Shown piece after piece: positions 33,254 through 45,699 of a stretch of DNA of 64,000 nt (positions are counted from its first letter, which is position 1; each line of letters starts with the position of its first letter). The notes under the pieces were generated by a model. That model was not told the DNA's origin. It made no database searches and worked only from the letters and a program-made list of their open reading frames with translations. Both the position numbers and the translations under genes were made by a program. The DNA lies in the NCBI RefSeq assembly GCF_030269925.1, contig NC_085131.1, positions 10,525,501 through 10,589,500 on the forward strand. Reading direction: 5' to 3'. Source of the stretch: Bombyx mori (lineage: Eukaryota > Arthropoda > Insecta > Lepidoptera > Bombycidae).

Positions 33254-35630
33254 AAAAAAAAACTAATAACTCCATAGCATTGGGTTATTAGACTCAGTTA
33301 TGAAAACAAAATAACATATTCAAAAAAAAAAATACATTGCGTAAAAGCGGAAAAATCTAGACGGCTTTACGGCGTAAATAATGACTCGGCCGTCGTGAGC
33401 CACACACGGGCCATCAGCTAATGAAAGAGTAATTACAAAAGTGGCGGTTTCTTCCGTTAGCCGACCTTATCTTGTCTTCGATGGGGCATTAAGTTTTTTT
33501 AATTACTCCGCCCTGGCACGACGCTCTGACACGGCGCTGTTCAGTCATCGTTTGCTATGAATACGTTTGTAAACGAATTAGCATATGGGATTATCAAGAA
33601 GAATCCCAAACTAAATACATATTGCGATCTAAAAATTGAAAGGTTAAAAACTATTTATATTAATTTCATTACCTTTTAACTGGACCTGGCGGCAAAAACT
33701 GTAAATTAAAAAAAAAGATTTTGGCCCTAGATTGAAAATGTCGTTGATTTCCACTAAAACAAGGTTGGTAATAATAAAACCATTTAATCCCAATATCATT
33801 ATACAATGTTTGTTAGTAAGTTGTTTGTCTTTGGATGAAGTTACATCAATCTTTAGCGGCTTATTTAGATGATAATGAATATCGATTGAATAGATTACTT
33901 TTGTATAAGTATTGTTAGTTTTTTTTTAAGAATAAAAGGTTTTTTACCAGTCTTTAGCTGTAGGTTCCAGAAGGTTCGAGATCCGTGTTCGAATTTCGCT
34001 TCGAAAAACATTCATGTAGCGAACAGATCTGTTTGATCTTTGGCTGTTTGGTTAATAATACATATATGTATATGCATATAATGCATACAAAAGTATGTAC
34101 CTATCTAGTATGTCAGTGAGGTGGCATTGTACAAAAAAAAAATATTTTTTATTTTTCATTATCATCATTATCATCATCATTTATTTATATATAATTCATC
34201 ATTCAACGCCGGGACCGATCGTTCACTAATTCACTACAAATGACAAGATATCATTAAAAAACATTCAATTAAAATCGAAAATCGAATGAGTTATGTTTTT
34301 TTAATTTATGTAGGTACGTTCAATTTCATTATAAACAGCATATCATTAAAGAATATACTGGAATAGACTTATTCGTTTGAAACAACCGTAACCTAATTAA
34401 ACATAGCACACCATGCGGTTCGCATGATAATCCTTGAGTATGTGTAATTAAATATTGTAGCGAGGCCGAGGCGCACCTCACCTTGTCTCGAAGGAGCGGG
34501 CGCGGCGTTCTTTCATTAAGCACACACTTTTTAAAACCTTATGTCACTAATGACAGCATTTTGGGCGGGAACGTCACGCGAGTTTAATTTTTCTTTTTTT
34601 AAACGATTCTTAGACATAATGCCTAACTACAAATTTGTTTTGGAAACTGTTTTTCAGCATTAATACGGTAAATTAATCGTTTCCGAAGCCTGAATGTATT
34701 ATTATATTGTATATTACCTAAAGCTTACTGGGTAAACCAGTGTTTCAACTTTTTTAGAAAACTTAGCATTGCTGGCAGGATAGACAATAAATATGATAAC
34801 CTAAAATATAATCCTGCATAATTAAGATCTGCAACTAGACCCGTTAGATAAGGCCTTGAACAGATTCGAGGTTTTTTAAGCAAGCAACGTCTACCTGAGC
34901 TCTAGCTTTATTTATATTGAGCCCGCAGTGTATCGCAAAAGCAAATATCGGATGCCACCTTTGACACTAAAAATTTCCATCGTCATTTAAATCTCAATCG
35001 TAATCGTAGGTGAATTACAAGGAAAAGTATTTTAAAAATGAAACCAGATCTAACAATTCAATTGGTTTGCAAAATACCTTCGTATAAAATTAATTAAATT
35101 TAAAAGAATTAACTGTAATATATTTCAGCAAACTATCATGTCATATTACAACACCCATTATTTACCTAAAATATTGTTATATCACCAATAACGGTTATTA
35201 GAAAATCTTACAAATTATTTCAAAGAATGTCAACAGCATTTTGTCCTTATCCTATCCTTGGCGTTGACCACTATCAAAACGGAAGTCGCTAGCGCGCTGT
35301 TATCACAGTACTGGATCCCTGTGACCAGTTCCCAAGAGCTTCAGGCGGCGAATTCGGCGAGAGCTCATTTGTTTTTCCAGGGGCTCAGGATACGGTGGTC
35401 TTAGTGCGTGAAGACGGCCAATTATGTTTTGTTTTATGCGGTTTCAGTTGATATCGTCGGTCGATGGCATACGTTACTGAGAATTGTAGCACATAAATAC
35501 CATTTAATACCTTAATAATAGGTATTTGTCCGAAGATTTTCCCGGTCCGGAGAGTTCTTATTTCAAGCGACATATAAATTTCATTGCAATATCTGTAATA
35601 TTTTACTAATACATTATAGCATAGTATGCT
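33254..35630. other. Intron sequence without Bm1; one old SINE remnant
   Basis: Mostly unique. 33957-34060 looks like the decayed head of a tRNA-derived SINE (GTGTTCGAATTTCGCTTCG and GTTTGATCTTTGGCTG). A GC-rich patch at 34460-34520 is unassigned. Confidence 0.4.
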
Positions 35631-35632
35631 CT

Positions 35633-35971
35633 GAGGAATTTTTCGAGATGATACCGGCATCTCGTTTTTACCATCGCACCGCCCGCCACCGGAGTAGAGT
35701 TCATCCATACTACCTGGAGCCACTGCGGTCATCCACAGTGCGTTTCCAGAGGTCTTTTTTGCCACGTACCATCCGGCTATGGAATGAGCTCCCCTCCACG
35801 GTGTTTCCCGAGCGCTATGACATCCTTCTTCAAACGAGGCTTGTGGAGAGTATTAAACGGTAGGCAGCGGCTTGGCTCTGCCCCTGGCATTGCTGAAGTC
35901 CATGGGCGACGGTAACCACTCACCATCAGGTGGGCCGTATGCTCGTCTGCCTACAAGGGCAATAAAAAAAA
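35633..35971 (+). mobile_element. 5'-truncated LINE with RT C-terminus and 3' tail
   Basis: The coding remnant (35633-35863) reads MIPASRFYHRTARHRSRVHP, then VRFQRSFLPRTIRLWNELPS and ends ESIKR, the classic C-terminal segment of jockey/CR1-like LINE polyproteins. The untranslated tail GTAGGCAGCGGCTTGGCTCT with poly(A) follows. It ties the short tails elsewhere in the window to this LINE. Confidence 0.85.
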
Positions 35972-36654
35972 AAAGTAACTCTCATGATTCGACAGGAACG
36001 TTAAAAAATGTAATTTTTTTTAAATCTTTTATTTATTTTTTTCTATCAAAATAGCCTGGTTTACACATATGTCTGATAAAATCGAATATCAAACAGAATT
36101 CAAAAATAGATTCCCGTTGGTTCAAATATAACGTTTATCAAAATATAAGGACAACTTTGAAAATTTTATTTTAATTTAATTATTTTTGTGCCTTTATTTT
36201 AATAATTTCTTTTTCCCGTATTCCTTAACAGCAGGCAGTGGTACGCTTAGAGGCAATGCGATTAGGCAGTTTGAGAATATCGCAATAATGTAATAAATTC
36301 ACGGGATGATAGCAAAGGAAAAAAATCCTTATTTCAATCTACAGTAGAATCTAACTAGGTCGTAAGCTCGTCTCAACTATCCAATCCAGTATGTATAACA
36401 GATGAATAAATAAATACAGTGTCACACATTCTCGGTGCTAAAATAGCGTAAATTACTCCACCAATGTTAAGGGAAAACAATCTCAATAAACAAAAATTTA
36501 AATAAGCACAAGCATGCTGTATAATGCATGTAAAATGTATACGATTTAAACAGCCCCCTACCGTCCGTAAAAAGAATTAATATTAGCAGAACGAATGAGT
36601 TTACTTACCTACTTACGTTTCGCAATTGAATTGTGACGTTCTCTAAACTCGCGA

Positions 36655-36893
36655 TTTTTTTTTTTTGCTTAGATTGGTGGACTGGCTCACAGCCCACCTG
36701 GTGTTAAGTGGTTACTGGAGCTCATAGAGATCTAAAACGTAAATGCGCCACCCATCTTGAGATATAAGTTCTAAGATCTCAGTATAGTTAGTTACAACGG
36801 CTGCCCCACCCTTCAAACCGAAACGCATTACTGCTTCACGGCAGAAATAGGCAGGGCGGTGGTACCTACCCGCGCGGACTCACAAGAAGTCCT
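36655..36893 (-). mobile_element. Bm1-type SINE (minus)
   Basis: Poly(T), TTGCTTAGATTGGTGGACTG, through GGCAGAAATAGGCAGGGCGG to CACAAGAAGTCCTAC. It includes a 4-bp duplication (TAGTTAGTTAC). It is followed at once by an inverted 3' half copy. Confidence 0.85.
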
Positions 36894-36920
36894 ACAAATA
36901 TATCATATTCATAATGTAAG

Positions 36921-37045
36921 AGACCTTAGAACTTATATCTCAAGGTGTGTGGCGCATTTACGTTGTAGATGTCTATGGGCTCCAGTAACCACTTAACACC
37001 AGGTGGGCTGTGAGCACGTCCACACATCTAAGCAATAAAAAATTA
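36921..37045 (+). mobile_element. Bm1-type SINE 3' half (plus)
   Basis: GAGACCTTAGAACTTATATC to TCTAAGCAATAAAAAATTAA. Head to head with the previous copy, 27 bp apart, making a foldback of about 120 bp of complementary sequence. Confidence 0.8.
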
Positions 37046-37049
37046 AAAA

Positions 37050-38130
37050 ATATATTTATATGATAGATTTTTGTACTTGACGTACAGTAAGAGCCGGCAT
37101 ATAATACAAGCATATGCATCAAAATACAACAACAGAAGGAAAGGTACGTGATAACTTCGGAAGGCGCGGCCTAGGCCGTGTACACATGGGAAATTATAAA
37201 AGTGCGGCAAGTCGCCTCGACGCGCCCTAAGACGCGTAATTAATTAAACTTGTACACATATTGTATCTTCAGCTTTAGGTTTAAAAAATATAATAATCTC
37301 GAAATAGGTATCGAATTCTTGGCGTACGTACGTTAAAATTATTGCATTATTTAATAAGTAAGTAACCCAGTTTTTTTTTTAAATTAATATCTGAAAACTG
37401 TGTAACATTTAAAAAGAATTTACCAAGTTTTTTTTTCTATTTCTTTGTCAAGTATACGTTATCTGGTCTACTTAAAGAAAACAGATATCTCATCGCGATC
37501 TTGTTTTTTTTTAATACCTACAATTTTTGATAAAAATAATGCCAATGATAAAAATAATTCTCTACCTACATAGACTTTGCTGCAAAGACTGCGCTCCTAA
37601 TAATTGTGTAGACAATTTATTAAGATATTATTTAGTCGCTGTGAGGAACGCCCGAGGGAAATAAACTTAAGTAAAACGATGCGTACGCCATCATAACTAG
37701 CGACATCTAGCGCTCATTTAATTATTAGACGTATGAATATATGTATTAAGATATATTATGATATTAAACATTACTCATATAGGGCTGTCCGGAAATCTTG
37801 TGCGGATTTGGATACTTCAATTCCCGGTCAAGTCCCAAAAAATACTCTTGCTAACTTTTGACTGATTAATTCAAAATCAGCGCTTTGCTAAAATCTTCGT
37901 CTGTGATGGAACGCCAAAGCTGGCATTTTTGATTTTCAAATTTTTTAAATCTAGCATACAAATTCCTCGACATTCTTTTAGCTACAACACTTTCGCTATA
38001 AGTAAACATACGCCATTTGTTTTTTACCTTTATAACATATTCAGACTTTTTATACGTCACTTGTGGTCACGGACAACCACCACGATCAAGGAATAACATA
38101 TTTAATAAAATTAATGCTTTAAATATGCAC
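37050..38130. other. Unique intron sequence
   Basis: No recognised repeat. A 64-codon minus-strand frame at 37866-38060 has ordinary amino-acid composition (KKSEYVIKVKNKWRMFTYSE) but no family I know; it could be a transposon relic. Confidence 0.4.
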
Positions 38131-38174
38131 ACGACCGGTGGCAGGGCCTATTTTGGGCTCGCACATGTAGATAG

Positions 38175-38398
38175 ATAGTGACAATGAGGTTGGTAAGAGA
38201 GTGTTAACTATGAATGTGGAAGGCTATAGAGGAAGAGGTCGACCTAAGAAGAAATGGATGGATTGCGTGAAAGACGATATGTGTAAGAGGGGAGTGAGCG
38301 AAGAAATTGTATATGATAGAGGAGTACAGAAGGAGAAAACATATTGCGCCAACACCAGATGACTAGGAAAAGGGCAGGAGAATGATAATGATGATGAT
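38175..38398 (+). mobile_element. RTE-like LINE 3' fragment with TSD
   Basis: Encodes 60 residues (38180-38362) including GRGRPKKKWMDCVKDDMCKR and VSEEIVYDRG, the C-terminal text of RTE-type LINE polyproteins, then a short 3' UTR ending in GAT/ATG repeats. The flanking 10-bp duplication ATGTAGATAG (38165-38174 and 38399-38408) marks the insertion exactly. The trinucleotide tail instead of poly(A) fits RTE. Confidence 0.8.
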
Positions 38399-39444
38399 AT
38401 GTAGATAGTAACATCTTGTATTATACCATTCAAACCGGCACGCATCGTATTTACCGTAAAATCAGATAGATGGTTGTCAAAAACATTAGTTTCTTTTGAA
38501 ATTCAAACCAGAAATGTATTAGTAAGCTTTTGAATCACGAAACTGTCTAGTAATTAACAAACTAATACAATGCTCAAAGGGCCGTGAGTGGTCAGCGCAC
38601 GTTTAAACCCTCCATTCTGGGCATTTAAAAAACCCTTTTTTTTACAATTTTTTTTTTTAATACCAGTAGTTGGGGTAATAAAATCTCGGAAAGCGCTCAA
38701 ATGAGCTCAACTTTTGAAGCCTAGGGTACAAGACAGACGGGTCAGCTAGGGAGCTATCCAGGGACGTAATAAGAATTGAAATAATAATAAATAGCGCGAT
38801 TCTCCTAGTCTTTAAATCATGCTATGGTAGGTAAGCGTGAAGAGGTTTCTTTGTGTATGAAAAAGAGTCCGTTGTAAAGTGGCTGATTGGAAAGGTGTAA
38901 TTTCAGAAACAGCGTCAAAAGTTGCTATGTTTATTAAATATTTTAACACGGCCCATTTCAATCCGTTAACAACTACTACATTCATATCAAACCACTTGCT
39001 ACACTAGCGCTGTTCTTTTGTCGCGTTGTATTTTGAATCGTAAATTTCTGTCTACAGCTGGACCCTTTTCGAAATTGTCCCCCTTATAAGACATTGTTTC
39101 TTACCTTCATAAACAATAACACGATAAAACCAATATTTCTTTTAGTTTTACCGAGTCGTAAACATAATTAAAAACTATATTCGCGTTTGCGAACCGGCCG
39201 TGATCACGAAAACTATGGATTTTTTAGAAACGTCGGTAATAATATAACGACAATAAAAAAAGCAAAATTAGAATGTAAAAGTTGTTTTAATTATGAATAA
39301 ATCTAACTTTGCTATTAGTTACGTCAGCAACATCATTAATAACATCAGGCAGGCAATAGTCGCATTTTTCTAATAGGTACTAAAACCACAGTCAAATACA
39401 TTCCGTTTAAATTTCATTCAATTAGAATGTTCGGTTGTTTTTTT

Positions 39445-39690
39445 TTTTGTTATTGTTTAGACGGGTGAACGAGCTTACAGCCCACCTGGTGTTAAGTGGT
39501 TACTGGAGCCCATAGACATCTACGACGTAAATGCGCCACCCACCTTGAGATATAAGTTCTAAGGCCTCAAGTATAGTTACAACGGCTGCCCCACCCTTCA
39601 AACCGAAAGGCATTACTCTTCACGGCAGAAATAGGCAGGGTGGTGGTACCTATCCGCGCGGACTCACAAGAGGTCCTACCACCAGTATGT
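39445..39690 (-). mobile_element. Bm1-type SINE (minus)
   Basis: Poly(T), TTGTTTAGACGGGTGAACGA to GGTCCTACCACCAGTA; well preserved, 5'-truncated. Confidence 0.85.
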
Positions 39691-40198
39691 AAGTAACTAC
39701 ATAAATAAACATTTTTATTGCAAACCATCAAATTCATTGTACAAAAGACGAAGTAAAAATTAGTAGTCACAAGATACGAGAGTTTCTGCGTGAAAGTTGG
39801 CGAACATGGAGGCGTAGATAACCGTCTGTCGCACCCGCATGTTGGCACACACGTAAAATACTTATTATTGACTTACCGTAAGCCGGTGAAAAGTCTAGAT
39901 TATCTGAATTACAATAGAACGACTTTAATAAAGGACTGTAGTCACTAACAAACGAAAATGAACTTATGGCCATACAAATTAAATTGTATATTTATTATTG
40001 CGTTGGACGGACACGGAACGTTGCAATGGCAATAATTGAAGACATGAGTGAATGAAGAGTATATGATACAATTTGTTAATTTTGAGAAAACCGGCCACAA
40101 ACTTTTGTTACTTTTCTACTTTTTCTTCGTACATAGCTCGTTCATCACATGCAATTTCTAAAAATAGACTTTAAACCTGGAATTTTAAGGTCGAAATT

Positions 40199-40628
40199 GT
40201 CATGGCCTAAGGGATAAGACGTCCGGTGCATTCGTGTTGAGCGATGCACTGGTGTTCGAATCCCTGGCGGCTACCAATTTTTCTAATGAAATACGTACTC
40301 AACAAATGTTCACGATTGACTTCCACGGTGAAGGAATAACATCGTGTAATAAAAATCAAACCCGCAAATTATAATTTGATAATTACTGGTGGTAGAATGT
40401 CTTGTGAGTCCGCACGGGTAGGTACAACCACTCTGCTTATTTCTGCCGTGAAGCAGTAATGCGTTTCGGTTCAAAGGGTGAGTCAGACGTTGTAGCTATA
40501 CTGAGACCTCAGAACTCATATCTCAAGGAGGGTGGCGGTATTTATGATGTGGATGTCTATGGGCTCCGGTAGCCACTAAGCACCAGGTGGCCCGTGAGCT
40601 CGTCGATCCATCTAAGCAATAAAAAAAC
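40199..40628 (+). mobile_element. Full-length Bm1-type SINE
   Basis: The complete structure: a tRNA-derived head with an A-box-like GGCCTAAGGGATAAGACG and B box GGTGTTCGAATCC, the unique ACGATTGACTTCCACGGTG segment, the standard body and an AGCAATAAAAAAA end. About 430 bp, the best reference copy in the window. Confidence 0.9.
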
Positions 40629-41206
40629 AGGTCTTACGTCATACATGAATACTGTATGAACACAAAAATAGTTCGAAAAGTGTGGGTATTACAAAAACAT
40701 CTCGCACGCACGTCCGAGTACGGGCCTGATCCGGACGGCGCAGTCTGAAAAAAACTTTTTTTCACTAACTGAAGCATTAATCCGGCCCGGTATTAGTTTA
40801 CTCGCGTTTACTTGCGCCCGTGTGTTTGTGAGTGCATCGCTCGTGTGTGTGCCGATGCGCCGTGCAACTTTTTTACATAGACCTTTTGATGTTACAGACA
40901 TTGCTTTATTTATATTTAAAAAATATATATATACTTTTTAAGCGACTCTCGCTATACTTACCGAATGAATAGCGTATGTTAACTGAAGCCCGTAATCTAA
41001 ATAGTTTTCGGTTGTAACGTCATAAAAAAATATGAGTTAGTTAACCAATGAACGCAATCAATTAGCCTTTGTCGACAAACTCCATAAATCGAATCCAAAA
41101 ATTGATTATCTGACGACAATAAAATAATTTATGACAAATTAATTGGTTGTCTGTAAATGGTGTTACGTGATAACGTCAGCAGCAGAAGTGTTAGAATTGC
41201 TAGCTC

Positions 41207-41218
41207 TGACGTCACGTG
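41207..41218. promoter_or_regulatory. Overlapping CRE and E-box motif
   Basis: TGACGTCA (41207-41214) overlaps CACGTG (41213-41218) within a repeat-free part of pros intron 2. Both are perfect palindromes bound by bZIP and bHLH factors respectively. Function is unproven. Confidence 0.25.
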
Positions 41219-41312
41219 AGAAGAGAGATAAATGTGTCACAAGCCAACGCGCTCTCGCTTGCACGTTCAGACGGAACGTGACACCTTTTCGTGCATGCAT
41301 CGTGCATGCTCA

Positions 41313-41518
41313 TCTATAATAATATATAAATCTACAGTGGTTTTTACGGATGTTCCGTTATAACTACTGAACCATGCATCCGATTGACTTGAAACTTGGT
41401 ATCCATGTAGAAAATACATACACGTAATTAATAGATAGGCTAATATTTATATGAGTGTTAGACTCCCTGATATTAATGAGAATAAATAATGCCCAGCAAA
41501 GCGGGCGAGTACGGCTAG
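41313..41518 (+). mobile_element. Non-autonomous Helitron, family H2 (plus)
   Basis: Starts TCTATAATAATATATAAATC, ends GTACGGCTAG, and lies between A and T. GCAAAGCGGGCGAGTACGGC near the end supplies the GC-rich 3' region. Collinear with the inverted copy at 15393-15610. Confidence 0.8.
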
Positions 41519-41956
41519 TCGATTTATAAGAAGTCATGACGTCAAAAATTTACACAATAAATGGCACGTCTAAAATAAAATGGTCTGTACGCCGCGGTCC
41601 GGCGTCCGCTTTCCCGTACTCCTCGAAAGCTGGACGCAGTACACACACACATACACAACCCCGTAAATGTATGTACATAGTTAACACATAGGTATTCATT
41701 TGGCCGCTTCCCGTTTTAATAACCATTGTATTTGGCAATCGAAATGTCTGCGAAACTATATTTTTCCCGTTGCCTTTACTGCTGAACTCTGACGTCACTT
41801 GTCTTGATATATTCGTGCGCCTAGTACCAACGTATAAAGTTGTTTATGTTATAAGTAAAATGAAGTTCATAAAAATATATTTTATAAACTATTCAACAAA
41901 AAAATTGATAGGCGATTTATGAAGTATTATTAATGGATTTCGTAAAAACAGTAATT

Positions 41957-42030
41957 TTTTTTATTGCTTAGATGGAGGACGAACTCACAGCCTACCTGGT
42001 GTTAAGTGGTCACTGGAGCCCATAGTATAA
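41957..42030 (-). mobile_element. Bm1-type SINE 3' fragment (minus)
   Basis: TTATTGCTTAGATGGAGGAC to CACTGGAGCCCATAG, then a short scrambled stretch of GGCTATAAGTT-like repeats. Only the 3' 70 bp remain. Confidence 0.7.
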
Positions 42031-42239
42031 CGGCTATAAGTTCTAACTATAGGCTATAAGTATAAGGTATAACGGTTTAAGATGTTGTGAAATATGATTC
42101 CGGTAAAAAAGATCTTATGACGCAGAAATTGGATCCTTTTTATAATAAAGAGGTATATTATAAAAAAAAAAACTTTTATCTAACTTTTCGCGTTGAAACA
42201 TATAAAATTCGAATTCAACGTACATTTGCACGCAAAACA

Positions 42240-42400
42240 TAACTTAATAAGTTTCTCGCCGAAACATCGGCGATTTCGATCCGATGATAGATTCGTCGAA
42301 GCACTGCTCCTACAAGAACAGATGTTCTTTTAGGCCCAGCCCTGTGAGCTCGCTCCACAATCAGGACGAAGCCAAAATCACTCGAGGCAGAAAAAAAAAG
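42240..42400 (+). mobile_element. Retroposon family 2, degenerate copy
   Basis: AAGTTTCTCGCCGAAACATC, GATCCGATGATAGATTC, GAAGCACTGCTCC and GTGAGCTCGCTCC recall the family core in order, but many bases are changed; it ends in an A-run. Confidence 0.55.
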
Positions 42401-43164
42401 CAAAACGTCCAAAAATATTTTTCCACGATAAGCCTCAAGAATGAATCGTTAATGGCAATTTAAAATGGCTTTTCCAATCTTTACCGTTAGCGTAAACGTC
42501 ATTTTAGTATTTTCTTACAAATTGTTTTATCGACGAACGGTGAACCCGCATTGTTGCTAAGCAAATATAACAAAGATCCATACGACGCTTCGGCCTACAT
42601 TCCTACGGTTTTAGCGATGGTGACGTCAATTTGCAATATTCAAGGTAAAATGAAAAAAAAAAAAAAACGTTTTCTTTAACAGTCTTTTGGGACTGTATGA
42701 TTTATTTCCTTTGCCGAAAGAATAAATAATTTGAGCATTACATAAACATTCTGTTATAGTTTTATATATCTTATATTAAACATAAAAAATATATATGTTT
42801 ATTTAATATATTTAATATATTTAAATACATTTTTACATTATACAAATATCAGAGAAACTTCTTAATGATATTCGTTAATCTGTTGAATTGTCTTATCATT
42901 TTATTATAGTACGACCAGTAATCGCAAATCAAGTTTGCCGACAAAAAGGTACAAAGGTCCGTTTCAACAATACATAGAGAGTGAAAGAAATGTAAAGAAA
43001 ACAATAAGTCGACCCTTCGAATACGTTCGTCTTGGGACTAATACTTCGGCTCGACACAGAATATACATAAACAGATACAACGGAAAATAATTCATTTCAG
43101 AACACAACATAATTTCGGTTGATTAGTGAATTTCGAATTAAATAGGTTTTTTTTAACTTCTTTT

Positions 43165-43430
43165 TTAATTATTGCTTAGATGGTTAGACGAGCTCTCAGC
43201 CGACCTGGTGTTAAGTGGTTACTGGAGCGCATAGACATCCACAACGTAAATGCGCCGCCCACCTTGAGATATAAGTTCTAAGGTCTCAAGTATAGTTACA
43301 ACGGCTGCCCCACCCTTCAAACCGAAACGCAATACTGCTTCACGGCAGAAATAGGCAGGGCGGTGTTACCTACCCGTGCGGACTCACAAGAGGTCCTACC
43401 ACTAGTAATTACGCAAATTATAATTTGTAT
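43165..43430 (-). mobile_element. Bm1-type SINE (minus)
   Basis: TTATTGCTTAGATGGTTAGA to CCACTAGTAATTACGCAAAT; slightly longer at the 5' side than most copies. Confidence 0.85.
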
Positions 43431-43824
43431 AACTGTCAGAAACAAAACGGCTTATACGAAAACATGTGTTACCGAAAAAAAAGTTTTATACACATAGCAC
43501 TACTAAGACATCTGAGTTTCTTATTGCGTAGTTTCTCAAACTTTGTTCAATCAACGACCAATACTTTTCTTAACGCAAATTTTGTCTACAAAAAAATCGT
43601 CCCGTGTCCTTCTATTGTGTAACCATTCTGTGGCCTCGCTAAGTTGAGTTCACACGGGAATCGAATGTCGTCTTGAGGGGGAATAAACCACACCCGCCAA
43701 GATAGCTCACCGCCGGGATTTCCTTTAATCACATTAGATATTTGATGGCCATACGTTCTACACTGACACACTTGTGACATTAGTAGAAATTTCCGACAAG
43801 GCAACACACGTTGAGAGGCTATTT

Positions 43825-44065
43825 CAGCTTCTCCTTGACGTGTAGGTGAGCTCACGGGGCTCAACTGGCCCTAGCAAGAGCAGTGCTTCGCAAAATCTAC
43901 CACCGGATTGGAAACGCGACCCACTGAGAAGATCTGGCGAGAAACTCAGTGGGCTATGTCTATGGGTTAATTCGCTCGTCGAGCCTTTCATCGCAAGCGA
44001 CGGGTTCGACGAGGACGGTGACCGGTGCTTGTGGTACCTAAAAGCACCGTTAGTGGATCAACCCT
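43825..44065 (-). mobile_element. Retroposon family 2, copy (minus)
   Basis: GGTGAGCTCACGGGGCTCAA, then CCACCGGATTGGAAACGCGA, the core hairpin and the 5' part with GACCGGTGCTTGTGGTACCT and AAAAGCACCGTTAG. A relatively long copy that shows more of the 5' side than most. Confidence 0.75.
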
Positions 44066-44847
44066 GAAGATAACGCTATCGCCATGTAGAGTTTTAAAAC
44101 TACATAAATTATCAAAAACACGTTTGAGAAACAAACAAAAAAACCACCCGCCATAGAACTCATGGTCGTACATATTTATTTTGTAAGAAAATTCTAAAGG
44201 TGTGTACATACGTCGCGCTCATTTCTACTCACAAAATGAGATGTATACAAATTTTGTAAGAAAGTTTAACAGTCAAACCGGCATTCCTTAAGGATCCTTA
44301 CCAAAAAAATCCATAGCAACTGCTCCGACCAAACAATGAAACCCAAGACGTTCGAATCCAGGTAGATTGCAAGATGTCCTAAGGAAACGTGTCACTAAAA
44401 AATGTAACCGACTATATCTTTATTCCTGTAGCGATAGAGTTTAAATTCGCATCACGAAAACGCTTTTGTCAATCGAAGATTTAAAACTTGTTAATCTAAA
44501 AAGTGTCTTAGCCGCTAGCATATACAGTTGAAGTCGGAGTGCATCATCACCGAAAATCTCGAGAAACACGTTAAGGGTGAAGAACTATGTGAACAATAAA
44601 ATTGCAAAAGTCAGCCAAACAGCTGATTCCCACGTAACGGTTTTATAAATTTGAATTTTTGAAACGAGAATAAACGAATCTTAACTATATAAGGCGGTCG
44701 TTATTCCATTTTATTGCACTGCATTGTACGAGGTCACGTTAAGTGCATACCAGAGACTATAACAGACGTGAGCTAAAAAATTTTGCTTAAGTTCGTTCTA
44801 TCGGTAACGCCTGAATGCTTTGCAGAAGAGATATGCAGGACAGCGGT

Positions 44848-45123
44848 AAGCATACTCGTCAAACTCGGCAAATACTTTGACGTACAATCTAACCTAAACA
44901 GCAGCCCGCTGAGTTTCTCGCCGGATCTTCTCAGCGGGTCGCGATTACGATCCGGTAGTAGATTCACTCGCGAAGCAGCTGCTCTTGAGTTGTTTGGTCT
45001 CCTTTGGAAGCGCTCGGGTAGTTGTTAGCAAATCATATCCCTCCTGAGACCGTGCTCGCCTGTCCTAGCGAAACTGGAAAAGCCAGCGGGCCATCAGTAA
45101 TCCTTAATTTCAAAAAAAAAAAA
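44848..45123 (+). mobile_element. Retroposon family 1, copy with TSD
   Basis: Bounded by duplications AGATATGCAGGACAGCGGT (44829-44847) and the same with one extra T (45124-45144), and ending in poly(A). The core CTGAGTTTCTCGCCGGATCT and CGAAGCAGCTGCTCTTGAG are intact. Confidence 0.85.
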
Positions 45124-45225
45124 AGATATGTGCAGGACAGCGGTGTCAGTCGGGGCTAAGCAGTTACTATGCCCATAAATCTTTAATTAAGTACAAGTCG
45201 CTAAGTACAAGTCACTAGGGAACAC

Positions 45226-45410
45226 AAGACCACTGAGTTTCTCGCCGGATCTTCTCAGTGGGTCGCGTTTCCGATCCGGTGGTAGATTCTGCGAGGCACT
45301 GCTCTTGCTGGGGTCAGTGTTAGCATCACTCCGATTTGAGCCCCGTGAGCTCACCTACTAGTTAAGGTTGCGCTGAAATAGCCTCCCTAGCTTAGGTAGG
45401 AGAAAAAAAA
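45226..45410 (+). mobile_element. Retroposon family 2, copy with TSD
   Basis: Flanked by TAGGGAACAC (45216-45225) and TAGAGAACAC (45411-45420), a 10-bp duplication with one change. It starts right at the CCACTGAG stem and ends GGTAGGAG with an A-run. It lies only 80 bp after a family 1 copy. Confidence 0.8.
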
Positions 45411-45699
45411 TAGAGAACACGTGTTTGATAAAACAATGTATCAGTTACCTACGACATACATTACACAGATCGATACCAATTTGATTGACCCCCGTTTGTT
45501 GGATTAGATTTCGTTCTTCGATACGCGACCACGTGAATACACATAGCTTTATTTTCCTTTCGTACGCCCGCATGACTGACTGACGCAGTAAAAAGAAACC
45601 TACAAATAAATAACCTAAATTTTACACGCGAAAAAAAACTTTGAACTAGATTTCTCTCTACGAGTACCTAGTACGTGTAATTAAGAATATTTAAGAATA

